A stretch of 64,000 nt of DNA from a bacterium UBP14_UBA6098 (lineage in GTDB: Bacteria > UBP14 > UBA6098): the NCBI GenBank assembly GCA_002428525.1, contig DIWU01000002.1:1-64000 (forward strand), written 5' to 3'. Under the pieces are notes generated by a model that did not search any database, had not been told where the DNA came from, and worked only from the letters and a program-made list of their open reading frames with translations. The translations under genes were made by a program, and so were the position numbers. Below, piece by piece: positions 9,684-18,389 of the stretch; within the stretch, counting starts at the first letter, position 1, and every line of letters begins with the position of its first letter.

Positions 9684-9712
9684 AATTTATATTCTCGAAA
9701 TTGTTTTGGCAA
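9684..9712 (-). promoter_or_regulatory. Promoter of the putative lipoprotein
   Basis: Minus strand: TTGCCA (9712-9707), a 17-nt spacer and TAAATT (9689-9684), about 23 bp before the ATG at 9660, leaving a normal leader with GGAG. Confidence 0.65.
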
Positions 9713-9728
9713 GAGAAATTTTTTAGGA

Positions 9729-10352
9729 TCACTCGAAACGGCGGGCACCGAGGTATCTGGACTTATAATAGTTATCCTCGAGGGAATCTATCGTGACGCC
9801 GGATATCCTGCTCGCATGAGCGAAGCGGTTTCCGCCGAGGAAAACACCGACATGATCGACGCCCTTGCCCCGCATTCGAAAGAAAACAAGGTCGCCGAAG
9901 GCGGGTTTCGCGATCGGTTTGCCCTGTCGATATTGATCCGAGCTTGTTCTCGGGATATTTAAGCCGGCCGATTTCATCACATTATGGGTGAAGCCCGAGC
10001 AATCTATCCCGCCGAGGCCGTTGCCGCCATACTTATAGGGCGTTCCGAGGTAAAGGTTGACCGCTCCGCGCACCGCGTCCTCATTGACGCGACCGCCGCT
10101 CTTCGGTTCAGCAGTTTTGGGCTTTGCGGTTTGCTTGGTGAGTGCGGCGGTTTTTTCTGTCTCGGCCTTGACCTTCGCCTTCTTTTGAGGTTTGACCTCG
10201 GGCTTGGTTTCCTTTTTTGGCTCGGTTTTTTTTGCGACTGTCTCCGGCCTCGCGCCGCCGATATACCTCGGCGAGGGCGTGCAACCGCCGAAGATCGAAA
10301 GGCCGACAAACGCCAAGATAACAGTGATTTTGAATGGGCTTAAAAATTCCAC
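9729..10352 (-). CDS. Possible separate NlpC/P60 lipoprotein starting at an internal GTG
   Basis: A GTG at 10352-10350 inside the uvrC frame would start a 207-residue protein. It has a short n-region with one Lys (EFLSPFK), a hydrophobic core, a lipobox-like LSIFGGC, a Lys/Pro/Ala-rich spacer and a C-terminal NlpC/P60 domain. NlpC/P60 enzymes cleave gamma-D-Glu-meso-DAP bonds in peptidoglycan, and SPOR/lipoprotein-anchored forms work in the periplasm. AAGG sits only 2 nt before the GTG, which is too close for a normal Shine-Dalgarno, so translation may depend on coupling or on processing of the fusion. Confidence 0.5.
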   Translation of the reverse strand: MEFLSPFKITVILAFVGLSIFGGCTPSPRYIGGARPETVAKKTEPKKETKPEVKPQKKAKVKAETEKTAALTKQTAKPKTAEPKSGGRVNEDAVRGAVNLYLGTPYKYGGNGLGGIDCSGFTHNVMKSAGLNIPRTSSDQYRQGKPIAKPAFGDLVFFRMRGKGVDHVGVFLGGNRFAHASRISGVTIDSLEDNYYKSRYLGARRFE

Positions 10353-12128
10353 GACCTTGCGTGCGAGTTCGAGGGGGATATTACCTCTCTTTGAAATCTC
10401 CTCGGGTTCGGTCGAGGCGATCTGCTCCAGCGAGTCGAATTCGGAGAGCAATCTTTTCTGGCGAACCTCGCCGATGCCCTCGATTGTCGCAAGCTCTTGG
10501 GCTTGATAGGCCTTCGAGCGTCGTTTCCTCTGGTATTCGACTGCGAAACGGTGCGCCTCGTCGCGGACTTTCACCAATAGCCTCAGCGCGGCCGAGTCCT
10601 TCGGGAGCATGATCGAATTTTCGAGCTCGGGTCGAAAAACCTCTTCGAGGCGTTTGGCTATGGAGGCTATCTCGACCTGCCCCTCGAGGCCGAGTTCCTT
10701 GATCGCTTGAATCCCCGCGTTAAGTTGACCCCTGCCGCCGTCGATGAGAAGCAGATCGGGATAGGCCTTGCCCTCCTCCTTCAATCGCGAGAAACGCCTC
10801 GTGACAACCTCGAAGATGGAGGCGTAATCGTCGCCGCCCTCGGCATATTTGATACGGAACCTCCGATACCCGCCCGAATTCCGTTTGCCGTCAGTGAAGG
10901 AGACTAACGAGGCGACCGCGCATGTTCCTCCGAGGTGGGATATATCGACAGCCTCGATTCTCCGAGGGGGGGTCTTCAAGCGGAGATGCCTTTCGAGGTC
11001 GAGGATCGCGAAGGGAAGCTGGGCGTTCTTTTTACTCGAGACGAGGTCTGCCAACAGGAGTTCGGCGTTCCTCTCGACGAGTTTAACGAGCTCTCTTTTC
11101 GGCCCGCGTGTGGGCAAGACGATCGTGACCTTACCGCCTCGTGATTTCGAGACAAGTTTCTCGATATCCTCCATTTCCCGGGGCTTTGCGGAAACTAAGA
11201 TCTCTTTCGGGGGATTGGGGTTATCCGAATAGTATTGAGTGAGATAGGCGGACATCGCCTCGGAAATCTCGGTGCCCTCGCTGACCGCCAACGAAAACTC
11301 GCCCCTCGAGATCACCCTGCCTTGCCTAACCTGCATCGTGACCGCGATGCCGCTTCGTCGGCCGATCGCGATAGCATGCAAATCCCTATCGGCGAGGTCT
11401 GTATCGATCCTCTGCTTTTGCCAAATCGAATCGATAGCCTTGATCTGGTCGCGAATCTCGGCGGCGTCTTCGTATTTGTGCTCGGAGGCCGCGGTTTTCA
11501 TACGCTCCTCGAGGCGGTTTACGAGTTCTCGTCGCTTGCCCTTTAAAAATAGCACAGCCTCCTCGACTCGCGAGGCATACTCCTCGGAGGTGATTTTGCC
11601 TTGGCAGGGCGCATCGCATTTCCCAATATCGAGATTCAGACACGCGCGAATCGGGGCGTGTTCCGGAAGCATATGCTTACAATCCCTGAGGCGGAAATGC
11701 CTCTGTATCAAGGCCATTGTCTGGCGCATTCCATGGGTGTCCGTGAATGGCCCAAAATAAAGGCCGGAACGGGTCTTTCTGCGCTCGACCTCGATGCGGG
11801 GGAAGGGTTCGTCGGTGACATGGATATAGGGGAACCGCTTGTCGTCCTTGAGGTTGACATTGTAGTGAGGCCTGTGTTCCCGGACGAGATTTGCCTCGAG
11901 CACAAGCGCTTCGACCTCGTTGTCCACAACCACGAATTCGAAGTCGACGATTCGCGAGACGAGGCGCGCCGTTTTCGGGTCGGAGGGCTTCCCCGAGAAG
12001 TAACTCGACACTCGGTTTTTGAGCTTGATCGCCTTGCCGATATAGATTATTTCGCCCTTAACATCCTTGAAAAGATACACTCCGGGCTTCATAGGGAGTC
12101 GCTTGATCTTCTCGTGAAGTTCCATCAT
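9729..12128 (-). CDS. uvrC: UvrC excinuclease subunit fused in frame to an NlpC/P60 lipoprotein
   Basis: Residues 1-600 are a complete UvrC, the dual-incision nuclease of nucleotide excision repair: GIY-YIG domain (MKPGVYLFKDVKGEIIYIGKA), UVR motif (YEDAAEIRDQI), RNase-H-like nuclease domain (AVDISHLGG to LLLIDGGRGQLNAG) and helix-hairpin-helix (ATIEGIGEVRQKRLL). Where UvrC normally ends, there is no stop. The frame continues into a lipoprotein signal (hydrophobic stretch, Cys616 after LSIFGG), a Lys/Pro-rich linker and an NlpC/P60 domain with the catalytic Cys in GIDCSGF and His in DHVGVF. A cytoplasmic repair enzyme joined to an exported peptidase makes little sense as one product, so independent starts are likely. 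The uvrC start overlaps the upstream gene by 4 bp. Confidence 0.85.
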   Translation of the reverse strand: MMELHEKIKRLPMKPGVYLFKDVKGEIIYIGKAIKLKNRVSSYFSGKPSDPKTARLVSRIVDFEFVVVDNEVEALVLEANLVREHRPHYNVNLKDDKRFPYIHVTDEPFPRIEVERRKTRSGLYFGPFTDTHGMRQTMALIQRHFRLRDCKHMLPEHAPIRACLNLDIGKCDAPCQGKITSEEYASRVEEAVLFLKGKRRELVNRLEERMKTAASEHKYEDAAEIRDQIKAIDSIWQKQRIDTDLADRDLHAIAIGRRSGIAVTMQVRQGRVISRGEFSLAVSEGTEISEAMSAYLTQYYSDNPNPPKEILVSAKPREMEDIEKLVSKSRGGKVTIVLPTRGPKRELVKLVERNAELLLADLVSSKKNAQLPFAILDLERHLRLKTPPRRIEAVDISHLGGTCAVASLVSFTDGKRNSGGYRRFRIKYAEGGDDYASIFEVVTRRFSRLKEEGKAYPDLLLIDGGRGQLNAGIQAIKELGLEGQVEIASIAKRLEEVFRPELENSIMLPKDSAALRLLVKVRDEAHRFAVEYQRKRRSKAYQAQELATIEGIGEVRQKRLLSEFDSLEQIASTEPEEISKRGNIPLELARKVVEFLSPFKITVILAFVGLSIFGGCTPSPRYIGGARPETVAKKTEPKKETKPEVKPQKKAKVKAETEKTAALTKQTAKPKTAEPKSGGRVNEDAVRGAVNLYLGTPYKYGGNGLGGIDCSGFTHNVMKSAGLNIPRTSSDQYRQGKPIAKPAFGDLVFFRMRGKGVDHVGVFLGGNRFAHASRISGVTIDSLEDNYYKSRYLGARRFE

Positions 12129-13603
12129 CGTTTCCGAGCGACGCGAAATGCGAGCCGGATATCGTCGGAGAACTCCAGCGAGCGCTCGTCGAAGATCGGT
12201 TCGCCAAGTATGTTTTCTAAAAGAAGAGTGAAGTCGGCGTAACTGAATGAATAGGAAATCCCAAATGAGATATTCGTTTCTTGGGGTTTCACGAGGAAGG
12301 GTTGGCCGTATCGTCTATAGCCCCCCGCGAGTATTGTGAAATCTGAGATCTCCAGACTGATCGTGTCTGAAAAAACCTCCTCCGGCTCTATCGGGATATT
12401 TGTATCGCCGACAATGTCGCGTTTGAGAAGAATTGACAGCTTGTTTTTTAATATACCAAAATCGCTATCCAATTTGATCTCGAAGCTTTGGTGGCGGGCT
12501 TCTTCAAGCGAGGCCTTCGGGGCTTCCGCCAGAGGGTTCCATAGGACCGGCTCGTTTTCGGCTGTCATATAATCCGCGCGGAAATGGAGCAATTGGTTGG
12601 ATTTCAGTTCGATAATCCCTCCGGCCTCGAGCGCAATCGGGACTCGAATAAAATCGGCCTCCTGAGGGATACTCGCCCTCGGAGAGGGGAGGGTATTGTA
12701 TCGTTCGATCGGCGAGGTATAGCCGTCGGCGGAGGCAAAGGCGGAGAATTTTTTCCAGACAAGCTCAAGGGTCATCTTAGGCGAAACCGTGGTTTTCTGC
12801 CATGTTCTGTGTAACGAGGCTCCAACCGATAGCCTGAGCGGCCGGGAGTCGTAAACGAGATCGGCACCGCCCATTGTTACGGTTCGGACGAGTTCCCAGC
12901 GGTTTTGTTCGTATCTCGTCGATGTCACAGCCCCGGCGAAGATCTCGAAACCGGTGTATTCGCCGGGCATGCTCCGAAAAATCGCTTCACCCCCCAATGA
13001 ATTGGAGATTTCCGCACGCTCTCTGTCGAGCGGTTCGACTCTCTGAACAGGCCCGATCCTTTGCGCCCAGCTTTCGCGAGTCGCGGAAAGGTTCATCGAA
13101 AGGAGATTTTTGGATATTGGAACATGCCCCTCGAGGCCGGTGGTGAAATCATATGTCGAGGGAGTGTATTCGCCCCGAAACATGGAGTATTTGCCTGAGG
13201 CGTATATATTTACAGGGAATTTCTCCTCGATAATTGTAGCATAGCCGCCATAACCCTCGGCGAACCTGAGTAACCTGCTGATTTCCTCGGTGCCGTGGTA
13301 GGCCTGATCCCCGTCGATATCGAGATACATCCCGCGGCGGGAAAATAAAACACCACCAGCGGCGCCCTTCGACGAGTTGATCTCGATAGTAGGTTCAAGA
13401 ACCGCTCGAGAGGTGTCCTGCCGCAAGTATTCGATAAACGGTATCTTGAAAAACTCGAGGAGGTCCGAAGGATATGCCACGCGCTCCTCCTCGACAGAGA
13501 AATCAGGCGAGATAAATCTCGGCGTCGGGTTTTGTCCCTCGATGGCCACTATACTCGAGGCCAAAGAAACAAAGAATATATATTTAACGACTCTGGAGAA
13601 CAT
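12125..13603 (-). CDS. Hypothetical outer-membrane barrel-like protein
   Basis: The 492-residue product has a signal peptide (VVKYIFFVSLASSIVAIEG) and a body of alternating amphipathic strands such as LSVGASLHRTWQKT and NISFGISYSFSYADFTLLLENILG. The latter resembles the last strands of TonB-dependent receptors or porins, but there is no plug domain, so it is not a full receptor. Transcription comes from a very good promoter 8 bp before the ATG with no ribosome-binding site between. It overlaps uvrC by 4 bp (ATGA), so uvrC is translationally coupled to it. Confidence 0.65.
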   Translation of the reverse strand: MFSRVVKYIFFVSLASSIVAIEGQNPTPRFISPDFSVEEERVAYPSDLLEFFKIPFIEYLRQDTSRAVLEPTIEINSSKGAAGGVLFSRRGMYLDIDGDQAYHGTEEISRLLRFAEGYGGYATIIEEKFPVNIYASGKYSMFRGEYTPSTYDFTTGLEGHVPISKNLLSMNLSATRESWAQRIGPVQRVEPLDRERAEISNSLGGEAIFRSMPGEYTGFEIFAGAVTSTRYEQNRWELVRTVTMGGADLVYDSRPLRLSVGASLHRTWQKTTVSPKMTLELVWKKFSAFASADGYTSPIERYNTLPSPRASIPQEADFIRVPIALEAGGIIELKSNQLLHFRADYMTAENEPVLWNPLAEAPKASLEEARHQSFEIKLDSDFGILKNKLSILLKRDIVGDTNIPIEPEEVFSDTISLEISDFTILAGGYRRYGQPFLVKPQETNISFGISYSFSYADFTLLLENILGEPIFDERSLEFSDDIRLAFRVARKR

Positions 13604-13611
13604 AGAAAACT

Positions 13612-13640
13612 AATATATCTTAAGCAATATCCACTGTCAA
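13612..13640 (-). promoter_or_regulatory. Promoter of the barrel-uvrC operon
   Basis: Minus strand: TTGACA (13640-13635), a 17-nt spacer and TATATT (13617-13612). The ATG at 13603 is 8 nt beyond the -10 box, predicting a leader of about 2 nt. Confidence 0.8.
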
Positions 13641-13652
13641 GATTGGACTTTC

Positions 13653-13828
13653 TTATTCAACTAAAATCGTGCCGCCCAAGGGGCGTCGGCCCGACCTGCG
13701 GCGCCGCAGGTCGGCGCGAAGCGGCCGATAAGCGATTCTCCATGTTTAGCGAGTTTTATTTCGGCCGCTTCGCCGGCGAGCATGCTCGCGCCGACGCCCG
13801 CCCTGTGCGCGGAGGAATTTTAATAATG
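13653..13828. repeat. Nested-palindrome element, copy 1
   Basis: Outer arms GGGCGTCGGC (13681-13690) and GCCGACGCCC (13790-13799) are perfect inverted repeats. Between them lie a 24-nt perfect palindrome (13691-13714), a 13-bp inverted repeat (13716-13728 with 13761-13773, 32-nt loop) and a 14-nt palindrome (13776-13789). Flanks outside the arms are also imperfectly inverted (TTATTCAACTAAAA on the left, its approximate complement on the right), giving about 38-bp terminal repeats. No ORF is credible. The layout recurs at 25609-25824. It fills most of the 387-bp gap between divergent promoters and looks like a MITE or REP-like element. Confidence 0.75.
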
Positions 13829-13915
13829 CGAATCGGAGTATAGGAGTGAGCCGGGTGATATTAGAATCGGTTGGTTGTGGTTGTTTTGTTTGCATTGATG
13901 GGTGAATATTTCCGC

Positions 13916-13942
13916 TTGACATTTCACTATTAGATATATAAT
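13916..13942 (+). promoter_or_regulatory. Promoter of valS and the following isomerase genes
   Basis: TTGACA (13916-13921) is followed by TATAAT (13937-13942) with a short 15-nt spacer, or TAATTT two bases later with 17 nt. The leader to the ATG is about 45 nt and shows no T-box features. Confidence 0.65.
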
Positions 13943-13990
13943 TTCAATTTTCTTTATGGAATGAATCCGACTAATGAATAACTCTGTGAT

Positions 13991-16633
13991 ATGAACTCTG
14001 AGTTGAATAAGACATATGATCCTAAAACCTCTGAACCGAGGTGGCTCGAGTTCTGGGATAGCGGCGGTTTTTATCGTCCTTCCGAGAAGGGGAGACCGTA
14101 TTCGATAGTGATCCCTCCGCCGAATGTGACGGATGTTTTGCATATCGGCCACGCCTTGAACAACCTCATTCAGGATGTGTTAATCCGTCGCGCCCGTATG
14201 CAGGGTTTCTCGACATTGTGGCTTCCCGGCGTCGATCACGCTGGGATTGCGACACAGCATATGGTTGTTCAGGACTTGGCCAAAGAGGGCAAGACCAAGG
14301 AGGATATCGGCCGGGAGGCATTCATTCAGAGGCTTTGGGAATGGAAGCACAAGAAGGGCGGCCGAATAATCGAGCAACTCAAGGAGATCGGTTGCAGTTG
14401 CGACTTTAGCCGCGAGCGCTTCACAATGGACGAGGGTTACGAACGAGCGGTTCGCGAGGCCTTTGTCAGGCTGTTCGAAGAGGGCCTTATTCGGCGCGGA
14501 AATTATATCATAAACTGGTGCCCCAAATGTAAAACCGCCCTTTCGGACGAAGAGGCCGAACACAAGGCGCTTCAAAGCTCGCTATGGTATTTCAAATATC
14601 CAGTCGAGGGCGGCGGATTTATCGAATGCGCGACAACAAGGCCCGAGACTATGCTCGGTGACACCGCCGTCGCGGTTCATCCTGCGGACGATAGATATAA
14701 GAGCCTTGTTGGAAAGATGGTTATTCATCCGCTCCTCGATCGGAAATTCGCGATCATCGCGGACGACTATGTCGATCGTGAATTCGGTTCCGGCGCGGTT
14801 AAGATAACCCCGGCGCACGACCCGAACGACTTCGAGATCGGCCTTCGCCACGGCCTCGAACAAATTAATATCCTTACACCCGACGGCAAAATTAACTCCA
14901 ACGGCGGCCGCTTCCAAGGCATGGATCGCTTCGAGGCGCGCAAGGCCGTTGTCGCGGAGCTCGAAAGGCTCGGCCTTCTCGTGAAGATAGTCCCCCACGA
15001 ACTCTCGGCCGGGCATTGCTATCGCTGTAAGACTATCGTCGAGCCATACCTCTCGAACCAGTGGTTTTTGGATATGCGGCCCTTGGCCGAGCCCGCCCTC
15101 GCGGTCGTCAAAAGGGGCCTTACGAAGTTCTACTCCGACCGCTGGCACGGCGTTTATCTCAACTGGCTCGAAAATATCCGTCCGTGGTGTATCAGCAGAC
15201 AGCTTTGGTGGGGACACCGCATTCCGGTCTGGTATTGCGAATGCTCCGACGAGCCGATCGTCTCCCGAACCGACCCGACCGAATGCCCGAGATGCGGAAA
15301 CACGCACCTCCGCCAAGAGGAGGATGTCCTCGACACATGGTTCAGCTCATGGCTTTGGCCCTTCGCCACTATGGGTTGGCCGGACCTCGAGTCGGAAGAC
15401 CTCAAACGCTTCTTCCCGACTGGCGTGCTCGTCACCGCCAGCGAGATTATCTTCTTCTGGGTGGCGCGGATGATCATGGCCTCCGAGCATTTCATGGGCG
15501 AGACGCCCTTCGAGAGCATATATATCCACGGCACGGTTCGCGATTCTCAGGGCCGAAAGATGAGCAAGTCCCTCGGCAATGGCATCGATCCGCTCGATGT
15601 CATCGAGAAATACGGCCGCGACGCGCTTCGATTCACACTCATCACGCAGGCCGGTGCCGGGCAGGACCTCTTTGTTGATATAGACAGCTTTGCCCAAGGG
15701 CGTAATTTCTGCAACAAGCTCTGGAACGCCGGGCGACTAATTCTCGGTAATATAGAGGGCCGAATCTCCGCGGAAGAGTTGAAAAATCCCCCGACCGAGC
15801 ACCTGCTCGATAGATGGATTCTCTCCAAACTCCAGCGAGCGAAGGCCGAGACCGACAACGCCCTCTCGCGCTTCCGCCTCGACGAGGCCTCGACCGCGCT
15901 CTACCGCTTCTTCTGGAACGACTTCTGCGATATATATCTCGAGGCGATTAAGCCACGTTTCGAAAACAGCGACAAGTCTGCCTCGATCGTTTCTGTCTAT
16001 GTTTTCGAGGAAATCCTTCGCCTTTGGCACCCTATAATCCCCTTCGCGACCGAGGAGATCTGGCAAAAACTCTCCGAGGTTGTCGAGGGCGGCCTCGGCT
16101 CGAAGGCCTGTATCGTCGCGCCATGGCCTACAGTTAAACAATCCCTCATCGACGATGGCGCGGAGGCTGAGTTCTGCTTCATCAATGCTGTCGCCTCCGA
16201 GGTTCGCAATATCAAAAACTCGGTCGGTCTCGGCAACCGCTGTATCGGCAAAATCGTTGTCGTCCCGGCGGCCAGTTCACATAAAGAAATAATCTCCTGC
16301 TATTCAAGCATTCTTTGCGCTCTCGCGAGGATAGAATCGGTCGAGTGTTCTTCGGATAAACCGGAGGGCCCGGTTGGCACGGCGGTTGTTAGCAATAGCT
16401 CGTTGTATCTTCCCTTGTCGGGGATTGTGGATATTTCAAAAGAACGCGACAGGCTCCTTAAAGAGATAGGCAGGATCGAATCGATTCTCGCCGGCATCGA
16501 AAAGCGCCTGTCGAGCGACGATTTTGTCAAAAACGCACCTCAAAATGTCGTCGATAATACTAAAAACCAAAAGGCCGAAATGGAGGGATCATTGTCCAAA
16601 CTCCGGTCGGCTTTAGGAAATATCGAAAGTTAA
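13991..16633 (+). CDS. valS: Valyl-tRNA synthetase
   Basis: The product charges tRNA-Val. It is 880 residues, normal for ValS. The class I signature HIGH lies in PPNVTDVLHIGHALNN (about residue 51). The editing domain includes CATTRPETMLGDTAVAVHP. A zinc-binding-like segment has WCPKCKTALSDEE. KMSKS is at about residue 523 in GRKMSKSLGNGIDP, where the GNGIDP context fits ValS rather than IleS. The C-terminal coiled-coil arm (DISKERDRLLKEIGRIESIL) is present. It is first in a run with three isomerase genes 29 bp downstream. Confidence 0.97.
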   Translation: MNSELNKTYDPKTSEPRWLEFWDSGGFYRPSEKGRPYSIVIPPPNVTDVLHIGHALNNLIQDVLIRRARMQGFSTLWLPGVDHAGIATQHMVVQDLAKEGKTKEDIGREAFIQRLWEWKHKKGGRIIEQLKEIGCSCDFSRERFTMDEGYERAVREAFVRLFEEGLIRRGNYIINWCPKCKTALSDEEAEHKALQSSLWYFKYPVEGGGFIECATTRPETMLGDTAVAVHPADDRYKSLVGKMVIHPLLDRKFAIIADDYVDREFGSGAVKITPAHDPNDFEIGLRHGLEQINILTPDGKINSNGGRFQGMDRFEARKAVVAELERLGLLVKIVPHELSAGHCYRCKTIVEPYLSNQWFLDMRPLAEPALAVVKRGLTKFYSDRWHGVYLNWLENIRPWCISRQLWWGHRIPVWYCECSDEPIVSRTDPTECPRCGNTHLRQEEDVLDTWFSSWLWPFATMGWPDLESEDLKRFFPTGVLVTASEIIFFWVARMIMASEHFMGETPFESIYIHGTVRDSQGRKMSKSLGNGIDPLDVIEKYGRDALRFTLITQAGAGQDLFVDIDSFAQGRNFCNKLWNAGRLILGNIEGRISAEELKNPPTEHLLDRWILSKLQRAKAETDNALSRFRLDEASTALYRFFWNDFCDIYLEAIKPRFENSDKSASIVSVYVFEEILRLWHPIIPFATEEIWQKLSEVVEGGLGSKACIVAPWPTVKQSLIDDGAEAEFCFINAVASEVRNIKNSVGLGNRCIGKIVVVPAASSHKEIISCYSSILCALARIESVECSSDKPEGPVGTAVVSNSSLYLPLSGIVDISKERDRLLKEIGRIESILAGIEKRLSSDDFVKNAPQNVVDNTKNQKAEMEGSLSKLRSALGNIES

Positions 16634-16662
16634 CCAAGGAATAAAAAAAAAGAGGAGGATGA

Positions 16663-18384
16663 ATGAAAAGAGCATTTTTGATCATGGCTTCGGCAGTCCT
16701 TATAGCTATGATAATCGCCGGTTGCGGTTCCGCGCCGAAGGATGTCGTCGCTAAGGTCGGCAAAGAGCAGATCACACTCAAAGAATTGGACGAGGTTACC
16801 GCGCCTATGCAGGCTCGCTGGAAGACCCTCGACGAGGCTATCGAAGGCAAAAAGAGCGCCCTCGATAATCTGATTCAACAGAAGCTTCTCGTCCTCGGAG
16901 CCTACAAAGAAGGCCTCGACAAGGACTCGCTTCTTCTCTCCCGTGTCGCCGCGAACGACGAGCGCAGGAAGATCACCGCGCTTTGGGAGGTCGAGATCGC
17001 AGGAAAGATCGAAGTGACCGACCAGATGGTCGAAGAGCTTTATCAAAAACGCGGAACTGAATATAACGCCGCGCATATTCTGGTAAAAGAGGAAGCGCTT
17101 GCTAAAGAGATCGAAGCCAAAGCCAAGGCCGGCGAGGATTTCGCTAAGTTGGCTGAGGCCCACTCCATAGACCCCGGTAGCGCCCAAAAGGGCGGCGATC
17201 TTGGTTGGTTCACCGTCGGCAGAATGGTCAAGCCCTTCGAGGATGCTGTTCTCGCCCTCAAAGACGGCGAAATCTCCGCTCCGGTTGCGACAAATTACGG
17301 CTTCCACATCATTAAGCGCATCGGATCGCGCACCCGCTCGCAGGAGCCGCTCGAGAAGGCCAAGGAAACACTTCGCACCACCCTCGAGCGCGAGCTTCAG
17401 GGCGCCAAGTCCCTCGAGTTCGTCGATAACTTATTCAAAAATAGAGGCCTGACCTTCGACGAGAAGGCGGTCGAGATAGTCGTCGAAAAGCACAAGGTAG
17501 CTAACCAGAACCCCGAAGCGCCGGCTCCGATCGTCTTCGACGAGAGCGAAAAGGCCCTCACTGTGGCCAAATGGGATACCGGTGTTTGGACGATCGCCAG
17601 TCTCGATTCCGCGATCAATATGAGGCCCGCTTATCAGCGCCAGCCGCTCGTCTCGGCCCTCGATGTCGAGAACTTCATCAAGGGCAACCTTCAGGGCGAA
17701 TTCCTCATCGACGAGGCAGACAAGATCGGTGTCGTGAACTCCGATCAATACAAAGAAATGTATAAAAAGGAACTGGAAGAGCTTATGAGTAGCACCTTCC
17801 AGAATCAGAGCATTTACGGCAAGGCCGAGGTCACAGACGCAGAGGTTCAGGCCTACTACGCCGCCAACCCGGACTCCTTCATGGAGCCGCGCACGGTCGT
17901 CACCATCGAGGTTCAACTCGATAAAGAGGCCGACGCTCAGGATATCGCCACCAAGGTCAAGGGCGGCGCCGACATTCTCAAGTTCGTCGAGCAGAAATCC
18001 CTTCGCACCTACACGAAGAACGCCGGTGGAGTCCTCGAAATTACCGATCGCCGTTTCCCCGATCTCTATGCCGCGGTCTCGGCCGCTAAGGTCGGAGACA
18101 TCGTCGGGCCGGTCAAGGACAGGACGAACCGTTTTTCGGTCATGAAGGTGACCGAGATTCGCGAAGCCGCTCCGATGCCGCTCGAAAAGGTCAGCGGAAG
18201 GATCCAATCGACACTCCGCAGAACGATTCGCGACAAAGCGATGGCCGATTTCGTCGAGTCCGCGAAGAAGGAATTCGGAGTTAAGGTCTTCGAGAAGAAC
18301 ATTATAGCCTCGATCGACGCTTCACTCTACCAGACCGAAGCCGCTCAGCCCGGTCAACCGGCTCAGCCGGTTCAGGCCGAATAA
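16663..18384 (+). CDS. Parvulin-type peptidyl-prolyl isomerase lipoprotein (PpiC/PrsA-like)
   Basis: The 573-residue product has a lipoprotein signal with lipobox IIAGC (Cys about residue 22). A SurA-N-like helical region follows, then a parvulin domain at about residues 125-225 (YNAAHILVKEEA ... GGDLGWFTVGRMVKPFEDAV ... NYGFHIIKRI). The C-terminal half contains a second SurA/PpiC-like helical segment and a weaker parvulin-like domain. Such proteins help outer-membrane proteins fold in the periplasm. AGAGGAGG precedes the ATG. It is the first of three different parvulin genes in a row. The C-terminal tail is rich in Gln and Pro. Confidence 0.88.
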   Translation: MKRAFLIMASAVLIAMIIAGCGSAPKDVVAKVGKEQITLKELDEVTAPMQARWKTLDEAIEGKKSALDNLIQQKLLVLGAYKEGLDKDSLLLSRVAANDERRKITALWEVEIAGKIEVTDQMVEELYQKRGTEYNAAHILVKEEALAKEIEAKAKAGEDFAKLAEAHSIDPGSAQKGGDLGWFTVGRMVKPFEDAVLALKDGEISAPVATNYGFHIIKRIGSRTRSQEPLEKAKETLRTTLERELQGAKSLEFVDNLFKNRGLTFDEKAVEIVVEKHKVANQNPEAPAPIVFDESEKALTVAKWDTGVWTIASLDSAINMRPAYQRQPLVSALDVENFIKGNLQGEFLIDEADKIGVVNSDQYKEMYKKELEELMSSTFQNQSIYGKAEVTDAEVQAYYAANPDSFMEPRTVVTIEVQLDKEADAQDIATKVKGGADILKFVEQKSLRTYTKNAGGVLEITDRRFPDLYAAVSAAKVGDIVGPVKDRTNRFSVMKVTEIREAAPMPLEKVSGRIQSTLRRTIRDKAMADFVESAKKEFGVKVFEKNIIASIDASLYQTEAAQPGQPAQPVQAE

Positions 18385-18389
18385 TCGAC

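Noticed and set aside
13681..13799. Structured non-coding RNA or tRNA-like gene
   Set aside because: There is no promoter or terminator, the structure is symmetrical on both strands, and the inner stems are not conserved in sequence between the two copies; a DNA-level repeat is more likely.
13943..13990. T-box leader of valS
   Set aside because: The leader is only about 45 nt, with no specifier stem, no AGGGUGG box and no terminator.
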